64,000 nt of DNA, from assembly GCA_010279815.1 (NCBI GenBank), contig QEOQ01000345.1, forward strand, positions 954,217-1,018,216, in the 5' to 3' direction. A program made the position numbers and the translations under genes. Source of the DNA: Brachionus plicatilis. Taxonomy: Eukaryota; Rotifera; Eurotatoria; Ploima; Brachionidae. Below the pieces are notes generated by a model. It worked only from the letters and a program-made list of their open reading frames with translations. It was not told the DNA's origin and did no database searches. Positions 49,414 through 62,737 of this stretch are shown here, one piece after another (position 1 is the stretch's first letter; each line of letters starts with the position of its first letter).

Positions 49414-52100
49414 TTTTAAATGATCATTTAAATTTTTATTTATTATATTTGAATATCTGGAAAATGTGAATTTAATGAATTGAATTTTTGAAAATTCAAT
49501 GTTTTAAATAACCTATCGAGTTAAATTGATGATTTAATTTTTCCAAACAGACAAAATATTGTATAAAAATTACGTCGACAACAAACTTTGTAAACATTAA
49601 AATCAAGCGTAACTAAAGCATAATAAACGATTACAATTTATTTATTAATTAAAATTAAAAACATTTTAAAAATTTTTTGAGACTTGTTTTTTAATCTTTT
49701 TCATAAATCAATTGAGTTGAAACCAACTTAGGATTTTCTTCTAATTTATTTTGAATTACTTACTGGTCAGATAATTGCAAAAAAATGTTTTTAAAAAAAT
49801 ATATTTAAGTTTTTAGTAGTAGAATAATTGACAAAATTACAATAAATCAGAATTGTAAATCAACATGATCTAAAATTGATCATTTTTAGATTTTGTCATT
49901 TTTTCAGCCAAATTTCCAAATTTTTATGTAGCTTCATGTAAATGGATCAAATTTGCCAATAATTGTTTTCTTATTTTGATCAAAAATAAATTTTACAACA
50001 ACCAAATAAATTGTATTAAAATATAGACAATTTTAGATTATATTTTTATATTTAACTATACTTTTTAAATAAATAAGATTTTATGAAAATTTAACTCAGT
50101 GTGTTAAAAAAAAAGAGAAATTTTTTAACAAGTTTTACAAATTTAATTTTCCTATTTAAATTTAATTTAATTTTTTTATTAAAATTGGACATTAAAAAAC
50201 AAAATAATCGTGTCGATTTTTGAAAGTGATGCAAATGATTTTGTCAAGACAAAATTAAAAATTAAAAATTGTTGTTAAATAAAAAAAGGAAAATAAACAT
50301 AACAAAAAGAGTGAAAAATAAACAGAAAGGAAAAACAAAAAGAATTAATCAAAAAATTAATAATGTTTTATTTTCAATGTTTAAGGTGTCCGACTTTAGC
50401 TTTTTAAAAATCTTAAGCTTTTTTTTTACAGATTGAATTAGTTCCTGCATCAATTAAGTTGGAATTTTATTAGCAAATAGTTGGGAAGAACTCTTTTGAG
50501 ATGTCAAATTGAGGTAATCTCTATAATAGATGATTTACCCATCTAAAAATAAATGGATAACGTCGGGTCAAAAAAAGTGTTAGTAATGGTAATGTACATT
50601 AAGTAATTCTGCTGTAAGGCTTTCAGGTATTGTTTAATAAATATGACGATATATAAGCCACAAGAATTTTTTAAAAACTGGAAAACAAGATTTGAAAGCA
50701 TTTAAATTTTTATTTAAAAGGACATTGTTTAAAATTTAAAGCAGTTTTGTGATTTATTACGAGAAGAATATTTTAATTAATTGATTCTTTTACAATCTTT
50801 TAAAGCATTGTGAATTTTGAAACAAAAAAAAAATTGAAATTAAAATAAGTTTTTTTTTAAACTTATTCGGCAAAATGTATATGATTTTTTTTCTGATATT
50901 TTGTTTCAAATTCACAATAATGTTTTGCAATGATCTGAATTTTCTTGATAATTTAAGTATAACGATCTTTGTTGGCATCACCAACAATCATAATTGTAAA
51001 TTTACTAACTTTAATTGAACTGTACTTTAATTTTTTCCCAATTTTAAGCAAAAATTGAAAGCGTCAAAAATTGATGCTTTTTAATATGAAAAATTTACAA
51101 GCAAGATTGAAATTTTTTGAATTTTTCTCTTTTATTTTAAATCAAAATATTTTAAGTGATTTTTGGAAAATTTTGAGTTTGCTTAAATGAAAACTCTGTG
51201 CTACATACAAACAAAATATATAAACTAAGCATTTAAAATTATATATTTATTTATTTTATATATTTGTTTATCTGTACAAAGCTAATGCTCCTTCAGAATA
51301 TAAAAAAAAATTAAAATATGGTTAAATAAGTTAAAATTAAATAAAAAATAAATAAAAAGAAAAAAAAAGATAATTAAGTCTAAGTAATATAATTTAAATT
51401 AAATATATTGGAGNNNNNNNNNNNNNNNNNNNNNNNNNNNNNNNNNNNNNNNNNNNNNNNNNNNNNNNNNNNNNNNNNNNNNNNNNNNNNNNNNNNNNNN
51501 NNNNNNNNNNNNNNNNNNNNNNNNNNNNNNNNNNNNNNNNNNNNNNNNNNATTTATTAAAATTCCAATTTTATCATTTTTATCAATCAAAAAAGAATTCT
51601 ATTTGACTCGCTTGGTTTAGGGCTCCGAGCTTTGTCTTAATTGTTGCCAGTTTTTCAGTCTTTGATTACATTGATGAATACCCCTGTTAAAGATGTGTCA
51701 ACGAATGAAAAAACTTGATTCATATGATGTATTCAAATAGTTTTGATAAAATTCAAGGAAGGCTTAGAAAATATTTTAAATTATGGATGGTATAAGTCAT
51801 TTCATAGGTTAATTTTTTAGAAAAGCATTTTATCTTTAAAATTATTTTATTTAAAATTGCATCTGGATTAAAATCACAATTCAGTTACAAATCTTCGTTT
51901 TCTTTTAATTTCTTGGATTCTTTCTATAAAAAATAATGTTAGAAAAAAAATTCAAAAATTTATTCTCGTCTAATAAATTAAGCTAAAATTTAATTTTCTA
52001 AATGCAAATTAATTACATTTCACAAAAAGGAAAAAAAAATTGAAACTATTCCTAATGAAATAATCTTTCATTGATAAGAAAATTGGCAATCTTTACATAA
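49414..52100. other. Spacer between the QPCT copies, with assembly gap
   Basis: This is AT-rich sequence without a supported gene. A repeat-like segment (51240-51660) related in part to 2100-2200 surrounds the gap at 51414-51550. Confidence 0.4.
51414..51550. other. Assembly gap (137 N)
   Basis: A run of 137 undetermined bases lies in an AT-rich repeat between the two QPCT genes. Its true length is unknown. Confidence 0.99.
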
Positions 52101-53533
52101 TTAAAAGATATTAACATTTAAAATTTCCATTAAAAAGTATTTCATCATTTTTCTCATGTCTTGAATATGGTCTTGATTTAAGCTCTCAACCGTGTCCCAT
52201 TGCGTATGCCAAACTGATGGAAATGGAGACGGAATCAAATGCAAAATCGGAACGTCTTTTTTTTTAATTTAATTAAATCATTGTGTTATTATTTATAAAA
52301 TTTACTTTTTCTCAAAAATGGTCTATGGTCATCGTCTACAGGAAAGTTGCGACCATTACCCTGAATATCTTTAAAGTAATACTGACTTGATTTAGACAAT
52401 GCTTTTTTTTTAATTAGCACTTTTTCTAGATATAAAACACAATTAATTATTATTAATTCTAAAAGATCTAATTTCGAATACCTATTCTGTTCATTAGTAA
52501 ATAAGCATTACGGCTTGTTGGATCACTTGGAAAATAATTAGGAAACTTGGAGTTGTCTCCTCCAAACAAGTCCATCAGAACAAAAAGATCCATTGAATCA
52601 AAAGCTGTTTGTTGGTGTAGTTTGCTCAATTTGTCAGCATAATTACGAGATCCATAAAGAGAATCGGTTGAGGTCCAATCTTTGAACGCTTCTTCGCCAT
52701 CAAAAAATATAAATTGTATGTGCCTAATTAGATTTGAAAATTGTTCTAAATTAGAATTTTCGAATAAAAATTTTGCCATATCTAGTAACATGGCACACGG
52801 AACAGCTGAATCAGTGGCGGCAATAAAATCAAAATTGGGAAAATATTTGCTGTCATAATGACATGCAAAGATTACTCGATTTAAAACCAAAGGATTTGGT
52901 GTTTGGTCTGAATTAAAATGTCTTCCGATCGGAAGAGTTGCAATTATGTTCGACATGGGTTTATCGCCTAAAGGTGTTTTAGCAGTAAAATTATCCATTT
53001 CGATATGCCACCCAAAGCTTTGCATCTGAGAAATCAGATACTAAAAAAATTTTTAGAATAAATTTTTTTAAATTTTTATTTCAATTTTACATTTCTGACT
53101 TTAAAATTGTTTTCTGTACCCGAAACTCTTGGAATAGCTATAGGTCTCAAAAATTTCATAAAATCGTCATAACCACTCTCCAATGATTCTAACTTTAGAC
53201 TGCTCAATCGACTCTTGTGGACTACATTCTTCGAATATTAAATTACATTTTTTTTCAAAATATTTTTTTAGTCAATATAACCATCACAAGAAAGCTCTTA
53301 AATTTCATTCTAGTCAGTTTTTTTCCTTAATACTAATAATTTTTTAAAACATTGAAATTTTCGACTTAATAAAAATCTAAAAAGTTCTTAGAGAGACTTT
53401 TTATTTGAAAAAAACTTAATCTTAAGTTTCGTAACCATAGATGGATATCTAACTAAGATGGACTTACATTTCTTTGAGGCCGAATACCAACCATTAGAGT
53501 AGAAAAAAGTAGAAATTTAAAAATAAAGTCCAT
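52101..53533 (-). CDS. QPCT: Glutaminyl-peptide cyclotransferase, copy 2
   Basis: Five exons (53533-53468, 53228-53091, 53040-52482, 52425-52306, 52255-52101) give 345 aa. The first two exons have the same lengths (66 and 138 nt) as in copy 1. Signal peptide is MDFIFKFLLFSTLMVGIRPQ. The active-site set is kept: ATDSAVP, DGEEAF, LMDLFGG, DDDH and SVWHT. Relative to copy 1 it has an extra intron after NRIG. The segment between NRIG and KALSKS is about 16 residues shorter, in the helix/loop region before the DDDH segment. An alternative first exon (MKFKSFLVMVIL at about 53310) is visible but lacks a good donor. Likely an active secretory-pathway enzyme produced by local duplication. Confidence 0.9.
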
Positions 53534-53694
53534 TTTATCTAAATACCAAATTTAGTAACATTCAATTTAAAAAAAAATTATTCCTGGTATTTTACTACCA
53601 GTTTCTTCATTAAAAAATTAAATCATACATTACCAAAGCGAATATTTTATGCTAAAAAAAATTTTTAATTTTCAAAAATTTTACTAAAATTAAA

Positions 53695-56600
53695 TTATTT
53701 CTTCAAAATTGAAATCTCATTAACAAGTGAAAAGAAAAGACTATTTTTGTTGTTTATCAAATTTTGAACAGTGTCGAATTCGGCAACTTTTCCGCTGTCC
53801 ATTACCAAAATTCGGTCATAATCGAATATGGTCTGAATACGATGAGCTATTGTGAGCACAGTGGTATCTTTAAATTTAGATCTTATGGCATTTTGGATCA
53901 AACTATCAGTCTCAAAATCCACCTGAGCTGTAGCCTCGTCAATGCAGATAATTTTCCGGTTGGCTAATATTGCCCTTATCAGACAAATGAGCTGTTTTTC
54001 ACCTGATGACAAATTTTTTCCGCGTTCCTCAATCATTGTGTTGAGAACATCTTTATTTTGGTTGAACTTGATATCTAATCCAGTCTCTTGAAGCAGGTCC
54101 CAAATTTCATCATCACTCTTAAGACCAAATGGGTCCAGATTTTCGCGCAATGTAGACTCAAAAAGAAAAGCATCCTGTGGTATAATACTCAATTTTTTTC
54201 TTAAATCAGTCAAATTAATGGTTTGAACATTTTTATTATCAATTGTTATTTTTCCCGATTCAATTTCACAAGCACGGAACATGGCCATTAGGAGAGAACT
54301 TTTACCTGAGCCAGTTCGGCCGCAAATTCCAATTTTTTCACCCTGATTAATCACAAAGCTAACATTATTTAGTGCTAGTTGAGACTCTCCAGTGTATCTT
54401 AGATTAACATTTTGAAACTCAATTTTTGCTCTTTCTGGCCAAGTTTCTGAAACTTGCTCAATTCCCTGCCAATTTTCCGAATCTAAATTTCGAAATTGGT
54501 ACGCTCTTTCGACCGATACCATTTCTTTTTCGGTTTCTGAAAATGAGGTAATCAGTCCATTAAGCATTCCGGTGACACTTAAAATGTAACTAAGAGCTAG
54601 ACCGATCAAACTAGCATTGGCTGTACCGTATCTATGCTGGATTACCGCTGTCAAACCCACCGTTGTTATCATAATTACACTTATCATTTGCAATCGGAAG
54701 CTAAGCCATTGTGAAGCTGCCTGACTGTTGTATGATGCTCGGATAAATTTGTTCAAATAATCTTCGTTTTGTTTGCAGAATTTTTTCACTTTCCTGAAAG
54801 CCCTGATTGTTACAAGACCTCTTATTGTCTCGTAAAACTAAAAATGAATTTCATTTTAGTTATTTATTTTTTAATTTGAGAAAAAAAATATTATTTTTTA
54901 TTTATATTTCAACTATGTTTAATATTAAAATAAGAGTAACAGAATTTTTAGACTTTTTTTAAGAGTAGAAATAAATAAAAATTTCAGGTTGACTAATTTA
55001 AAAAAATACTCGATAATCTAAAAGTTAAATTTTCTTTCTTTAAAAATACGAATTCAATAAATTTATATTTTAATGGTTAACTTTCCGCAAATAATGTCTA
55101 TTAAATATAGGGATTTAATCGAGATTTTATCTCTGAAATAATGAATACCCATGTCTAAATTAAATTTAATGAGCTCTGTTTTATTGAGTATATGTCCAAT
55201 AACATTCATATCAATCTTTTATCTTTCTAAGACTTAATATCATAAAATATCTCTCGAATAGGAAATGGAGTCTTAAAACCAAAAACTTAAGGTAATCTTT
55301 AAAAATCCTTAATAGGATAATTGATAGGATAAATTACTTCTCAGAAACTAACATTAAAAAAATTCAATTTATTCAAAATTCAGCAGTTCGATCTATCTGA
55401 AGCTGAAATTTGATACCCTCTCCAATATTATGCACCAAGAGGCCTTCAATAAACTGGCCCTCAGACTGGTGGAATAATAAAAAGAAGGTTTCGAATCAAG
55501 ATATATCGAATATTTATTGTTTAATTGCTACTTGACAATTTCTTCTTTTTTTCCTGAACTGTCAAATATTTAAACATGTCTAACTTCTAGCTATTTCAAT
55601 ATATCGTTTTTAATCAAATTTTATTACTTAGACTTAATTATCTTTTTTTTCTATTTTTTTTTATTTTTTATTTAATTTTAACTTATTTAACTTTAAAACA
55701 TAAAGCAGATAAATAAATTTCTAATGCAACTGTCACTGTTTAATTTCAATTTATCTTTATTGATTTTTATTTTAATAAACTTTATTTAATTTTAAACTTT
55801 TTTTTTAATCTGAAGAGCTTTATCTCATATGTCATAGATACACAAATAAAAAAAATAAATTTTCCATATTCTTATATTCAATATTCTCAAAATGAATGCT
55901 TATTAATTGTTTCAGAGCACATTGGTTTTAAGGACACAAGTCAAAACATCTAAAGCATGATTACATTTTTTCAATTAAATATTTATCGTATTATTTTTAA
56001 AAGAAATTTACCAAATGAATAAAGTCTCTATTTTCAGATATTTAAAATTTTTAATTCTCTTTTGAATGAATTAATTTAATTTATTTCCAATAGCTTAGCT
56101 TTTATTTATTTATTGAATTGAATTAACCTCCTTTAAGGAGAAGTAAAAAAAAAATAAAATTTTTTGTGTTTTTGTGTTTTTTAAAAAATGAAAAATTATT
56201 ACCTAAAAATAAAATTATAAAAATAAAAAAGGAACAATAGCTTAGCTTTTGAAAAATAAATTATGAAATTGCTCTTTGGCCATTATTTATTCAAATTTCG
56301 AAATTAAAAATCATTGTATTATAGAATAAAAATCTTTCTTATAAGTAGAAAATTGGCATTCAGTTTAATATTACAAAATTGAATTTTACAAATTTTAATA
56401 TTTTTAATTAAAAAATAATTTTTTAAAATATTGCCTGCAAAATTATGCTTAGTATATCTTAGGTACTTACATGAGTGTACAGAGGTGAAAGTGATACACT
56501 GCTTAGACGTTTAAGTTCCCTTGAAGTCCATCTGTAATAATTTTGTATACTGTAGTAAATAACTGACAGTGGAATTAGAGATAAACAAAACCATGGCAAA

Positions 56601-59600
56601 CTTAGACAAGTAATTACCAATGTACCAAACAAACCGAACATATTAGCCAAAAATATGTTCAAAATAAATGGAAGTGAGTCATCAATAGCATACATGTCCG
56701 TCGACAGCCGATTCAATATTTGTCCTTTAGGTGTATTATCATAATAGCGTATAGTAGCTTTGACTAAATTTTGAATCAATGTGTCATGAATGAATTTCCC
56801 TGCCGATATGCCGCTATAAGCAAACAAAAACGCTCTGAATAGGGTAAAAAGAGTATTGGCTATACCCAGTGTTCCATATACTACAAAAAACTGTGTTGTT
56901 TGATCATGTTCTTGATAACTTTCTTTATTAAAAAATCCTTTTGGAGTATAAAAATGAGTTCTCTCAGGATTTAGTACAAAGGTTCGATTTTTGAACTCAA
57001 ATAAGCTTTCCAAGTCATTATTTTGGGTCCAATATGACAGCCAGTAGTCGGTTATATTTCTACTTGCTAAAAACAAATTAATATTTTATTCAACAAAATA
57101 TACAGTCATTCTTCTTTAAACAGACCATTTTTTTTATTAAATTTTTTACTGTCAAATATTTGAAAATAAAATAAAATCTAATAAAATTAAGAGGTTTTAA
57201 AACAATCTCATGTAATGGTATTTATTTTTTAAATTTTCTGGCTCATTTATTATAAGCCAACATCCCTAATTTTGAAAAAACTTGAAAAAGAAGTCTTCAA
57301 ATTATTTAGGTTTAGTAAAGCACCTTTCATATTTAGCATTCTCTGCCATTCTATATGCTAACAAAAAATTATATAATATTCTAACGAATTTATTTTATAT
57401 AAAAATTTTTTCTTCTCAAATAATCATTAGTTTTTGTTCCTCGGTCTTGTTATACAAATAACTTACAGCAAACAGTCTAGGGTGGCAAAATCAAAATATT
57501 TCTCAATCCCGAGGTAAAATAAATTAACAAATTTTCGAAATTTTTATTATAAAAGATTATCAAAATGAACTCGTTTTTTCATTTTTCAGAATTAAAAATT
57601 TTTGAATTTTTTTCGAATAAAAATCTTGTTAATTAAAATCGAAAGGCTTTCGAAATAATTCAAAAAAAAATTATGATTATCGAAATTAAAAATTCAAAAA
57701 GAAATTTTAAATTAAATTAATTTAATTAAATCAATTCAAATTTTGTATCTTAACAATTGATTTTTTTATTTTTTTTTTGTTTTTTAATTCATTTAATTTG
57801 AAACATAGACTGCTCCAATAAAAAATATAAACATGTAATTTCTGATAAGAACTTAAGCTTTACTTTTTTACTAGTTTTTACTGAAAACTAAAAAAACTAT
57901 TGTTTTGTGCTTTTTAAGAAATTTAAAAACATGTGAATTGTATTTTTGAATTTTTGTAGAGATAAGATAAAAAAACAAAACTGGTATTACTATTGTAAAT
58001 TATTTCAAATTCAGACCATAATCATCTTTTAAAAAATTTAATCTAAAAGAACTTACTTTTATTTGAATTTTTATTAATAAAATAATTCTTTTAATCAAGA
58101 ATCTTTTTAATCTTTTTACTTGTTGTTATTTATTAATTAATCAAATTTAAAAATTTTTTTTTTTTAAGAAATTAAAACAACATAAATTTAATTTTAGTTT
58201 TTGGAATACCATGTGCTTTTTTAAACTTCACAAAACTATTTAAATTTTCAGTTTGATTTCAGAATTAAAAAATTCTATCAAAATAAATTTTTGACGGTAA
58301 AATTTTACTCTCGAAAAAAAATCTCGAAATTAAAATTTTAAAATATTATTTAATTATTGAATAAATTGTTGACACTTCTCTGAATCCCTTATTTCCATAA
58401 AAAATTCAAAAATCACGTTGTTTTTTTTAGATTATATTGATTTAAGATTCTTTGATTAAATGGGAATTCAAAATGACAAGATTATAGAATGCTTTTCTTA
58501 AAGATTTTGGGGGTAGAATAAAAGAGGGAAGACTGTATTAATTTTAAAATTTTACCTTGCATTAAAGCTAAAAATAAAATTGTTAAGCTACACCAAAAAA
58601 TACCAACTGATAAACAATAGTACTTCCAAACATGATAATTAATCACACCATGTTCCTTTTCCTCTTCGTCTTTTTTTCTCATTTCCTCTTCATTTAACTT
58701 TTGCAACCAGTCGACATTTTCTAATTCAATTGATTGTTCAATATTACTCTCACTCAAAGAATAATAAGAAGCTTTTTCTATTTTTAGAATTTTCGGAATC
58801 AAATCTGAGCCTTTACCGGACTCAACAATTTTCCCATTTTCTACCACTAAGACCAAATCAGCAGTTATTAAGTGCTCAATGTGATGAGTGCACAAAATTT
58901 TAGTCTTGTTCTTTAAAAGACCATTCAAACAGTTGTTGACCAAATGACGACAAACATGTGCATCAACAGCGCTAAGTGGGTCATCTAAAAGATAGACCTC
59001 TTTTTTTCTATTATAGCAAGCGCGAGCCAGAGTGACTCTAGCTTTCTGTCCACCTGACAAGCAAATTCCGTTTTCACCCACCGGAGTCTCGTCATTGAAG
59101 GGTAAATTTTCCAAATCTGTCTCTAAACAGCATGCTTCAAGTACTTTTTTATATAATTCTGTATCCATCTCAGACCCAAAGAGAATATTTTCTCTAATTG
59201 TTCCTTGCTGGATCCATACCTCTTGACCGACATAAGCAAAGCCTTGTTCACAAGTTTCTGTGCTAATGCGTAATTTACCATTGTTTTTTTCCATTTCGGC
59301 CATTAGAGAAAATAAGATACTCGTCTTTCCGCTGCCTACTTTTCCAATCATGCCAATAAAATCTCCTTTTTTTATTTTAAATGATACATCAGAAAGCGAG
59401 TTGTCATTGTTTCTTTTCCAGGTAAAATCAGCTGCGCGTATATCGACTAGAGTTCTGTCCGAAGCGTCCAATTCATTAAAGCTGTAATGTTGAATCCATT
59501 TTAAATTTTCAAGACTTAAAAATCGTTCCAAACGACGTATAGAGACCAAAGACTGTACAAGGCCATTCACGACCCATGGAAAGTTGTTCAATGGCATAAT

Positions 59601-62600
59601 AAGCATGTTGAACAAGGAGAGACTAGTAAATACTTTGGCTGGTGTTAGAACATTACCAAGCCAGACATAAGTAGAAAAAGTCAAAACAGACATCAAAATT
59701 GGCGTACTAGCCCAAAAATATACACATCCGGCATCCAAATATTTTTTCGATTTTAGCTCTCTGAGCTCTTGTTCTCTGACTTTATCAATTCGCTTGATAA
59801 AATAGTCTTCCCATGCACAAAATTTAATCACTCGAATACCATCCAAGAATTCGGTCATTAGCTTAAATAAAAAAATGTAGATATATTCCATTGTAAAATG
59901 ATAAAATTTATTAAATTAAACGAATTTATTTGGTTCAAATTACAAAAAAAAAATTTTGAATTTGAGCATTTAACACACAACAAGCATAATTGTGCATTTT
60001 AATACAAAAAGTCAAAAAGGAGAGAAGAGAAGTGGAAAAGGATGAAAAAAATTAAAAAAGAGAGATAATAAAACTATCAAAAAAATTGTTTTCTTATTTT
60101 GTAAGATAAGATTAAATTAATATTTTTTGATATGAAATATCAATTAAAAAATTCAAAAAAAAATAAAAAAAGAAGACATTTTGTCTATCAGAACTTGGTA
60201 TGTGCCAGCGCGTATTATTTGATTTAATAGCATTTTCCCCATTTAACATTTTCCTATTTATGCAATTTAAGCTTATTTAGTATTATATTCAGCGCCCTAA
60301 TTAATATAAATAAATATAAAATAAACTATTTAAAAAAACTGTCTCATAAATAATAGGCCTAGATACATTTTCCCCATAATTTTGTTCCCCACTTTATTTT
60401 ATTCCCACCGTACATTTTCTCCACTTATAAAAAATGGATTTTTAATTTTTGGTATTTTTGGTAAAAACTTCTTATTTTGAAAGAGATGGTTTTCATTTTA
60501 AACTGCATTTTTAATACTCTGCCTAAAATAAACAATTTAATAAAGTTTAATAAATTTAATACAGAAAAATTCAATAAATCAATATAGAAAAAAAATTTGA
60601 GATGTAAATTATTAAACTTGAGAAGAGCTAAAAAGATTAAAACTGGACTTGACCCAAATATTTAAAGTAGTGAACGGTTTCAAAAAGATCAATTTGAAAA
60701 TTTAAAAAAATATGAAGAAACTTAACAAAAAATCTAAGAAGATCACAGAATAAAATTTATTAGTAACAAATTTTAAAGTAAGGTCTTCTATACAATAAAA
60801 TATTTAAAAAAGGTTAATAAATATCTCTATTTATCATTTAATAAAAGGAATTCATTTATTTCAACATTAAAAATTTTTTGATTTATTAAAAAATACACTT
60901 TTCAAAATTAAAGAATCAATTTTAACTTAAAATGTTTAATAATAATTTTTAAATTTTTTGAAAAACATTTTATTTTTTTTTAATTCTTTAAATTATTAGG
61001 ATACTTCTGAAAAAAAAATTTCTCAAAAAATTTATGTCCACATCGGTGAGTTTTTTATATTCATATTCATAATCAAAAATTTTAACAAAGCCTAAAAATT
61101 AAATAAAAATCTATGATCTTAAATAATGTTTTTAAGATTAAATTGGTAGAATAATAATAGATTAATGAATTATCGGATAATAATTGAATTTGTTTCTAAA
61201 AAAATTGAAAATCTAGCGTTAATTATTTAAAAAAAAATTTTTTTTCTTATTTAAAATTGATTTTAAAACTTACCTTGACTCGCTTATCCTTAAAATTCAT
61301 CATTTTAACTTGTACTTTCCCGATAAAATCCGACAAATATTTATTTATTGGAATTAAAATAATTACAAAGATTACTCCGACCATGAAAGATAGTCCAATC
61401 TGAAGATACAACAAATAAAGAGTGATAACTAATTGAAAAGGTAAACTCCAGCATGAATGAAAACTTGGAAAAGCATTCACAATCGAATCGGTATCAATTG
61501 ACATAAAATTCACTATTTGACCGATCGAATAATCATTCATTTCATTCAATTTCACCACTACTGCTTTACGGTACACCAAACTAATAAGAGCCGACCGAAC
61601 CCGAAGACAAAATTTGTTCAACAGATTGGTAAAATGAACGCTAATCAAGGACCCGACAAGAGTAGAAAAAAATAAAGCCATAGCATAATAAATTCCGATC
61701 TTTAGCTCACTTTCTTTAATCTGCACAAACTGAACCAGCTGATTTAACAAAATCGGACCCGAAAAGCCCAACAAATCATTCAAAAGTCTCAAAAATCCCA
61801 AAAATAGAAAATCTTTGCCAAAATTTTTTACCAATGTCTTGATCAGTTTATTCTTAATGACAAAATTTGCTTGATTGAAGGCAACATCTTCATAATTAGA
61901 ATGAGTCTGCATGAAATTCACGTCTTGCAGCAAGCTTGGATCTACTATTGGATTTCTCAGATACTCATCAGCATCGCTGTACTGGGACATGAATTTTAGA
62001 TTAACTAGTCGAGTGTTCAAATACTTTGGTAATCTGCTCAAATCATTCACTGATCTTATGCTCCTTTCGTAGCCTTTTTTCATCACTGGCTTGAACCATC
62101 CAAAGGTAAGATAGGAATAGAAGCTGGCTGTGTCCTCTTCTGATTCGATTGTGTCATCATTTAAAAACAAAAATCCTTGAACCCTTTTGCGATAAGATGA
62201 CAAAATAAATATAAGATAAACTAGCAAAAAGAATACAAAATTGGCTTCTAATATCAAGTTACACTTTTCATTTAGACTTTGGGTGTTGAAATTTTTTAGT
62301 CTTTCATATGAATTGATGAAGTGTATGCAATTGGCAAACAAGGTAAGAACTAGTGAGATCAACAGCTTGACTGGAAATCTTGGAAAGAACAAGTTTTTGT
62401 TAAAAATGACAAAAGTATGAACCAATAAAGCTGATAATTTATAGGATTGGGATATTAAGCCTTCCATTTTTGCTGGTTCTCCATGGCTGAATGGCATAAA
62501 ATATTTAGTGAACGTATCGGCAAGTGTGATGCATAAAAGTATGAACGATGTAAATCGAATAATTTTGAGCAACGGAAGCTTTCTGTTCCTAGCGAAGTCC

Positions 62601-62737
62601 CCTCTTGATCCCGAAGAGTACGCACTTATTATTGAGAGAACCAGATAGCTTGGGGACAAGAGATATAAGTAAATGTGACATTGGTTCAGAGATTGTGGCT
62701 CGTTTGGATCGATAATTGATTCGTTTAAACAAAACAT
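53695..62737 (-). CDS. ABCC10: ABCC10/MRP7-like full ABC transporter
   Basis: Four exons (62737-61274, 59861-58556, 57066-56471, 54837-53695) join in phase and give 1502 aa (human ABCC10 is about 1490). Exon 1 holds an N-terminal hydrophobic TMD0-like part and most of TMD1. Exon 2 holds the end of TMD1 (GIRVIKFCAWE) and NBD1: Walker A GKVGSGKT (Lys about 667), signature LSGGQ (about 756), Walker B YLLDDP. The Asp after the Walker B Asp makes site 1 degenerate, as usual in ABCC. Exon 3 holds TMD2. Exon 4 holds the end of TMD2 and NBD2: Walker A GRTGSGKS (Lys about 1301), signature LSSGE (about 1398), Walker B ICIDEA (catalytic Glu about 1423). Junction sequences RVK|LMTEFLDGIRVIKF and LMQ-ASRN-ITDYW match ABCC10. 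ATP-driven export of lipophilic anions is expected. Confidence 0.93.
55390..55830. repeat. Dispersed repeat, copy 2, in ABCC10-like intron 3
   Basis: It shares blocks in the same order with 2340-2640: CAGACTG(G/A)TGGA, TCAAGATATATC, TTGTTTAATTGCT, TTTTTTCCT and TAATCT(G/A)AAGAG. It is an old interspersed repeat without coding potential, inside the 1.6-kb intron 54838-56470. Confidence 0.45.
57067..58555. other. ABCC10-like intron 2
   Basis: A 1.5-kb AT-rich intron bounded by GGTAAAATT donor and TTGTTTTTAG acceptor (minus strand). No further feature is seen. Confidence 0.6.
59862..61273. other. ABCC10-like intron 1 with CCCC-rich patch
   Basis: A 1.4-kb intron. The patch 60220-60430 contains repeated ATTTTCCCC-type strings (CATTTTCCCCATT, CATTTTCCCCATA, GTTCCCCAC, TTCCCACC, TTTTCTCC). 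It looks like a transposon fragment. Confidence 0.45.

Noticed and set aside
51380..51620. Frames running through the assembly gap
   Set aside because: They consist mainly of undetermined bases.
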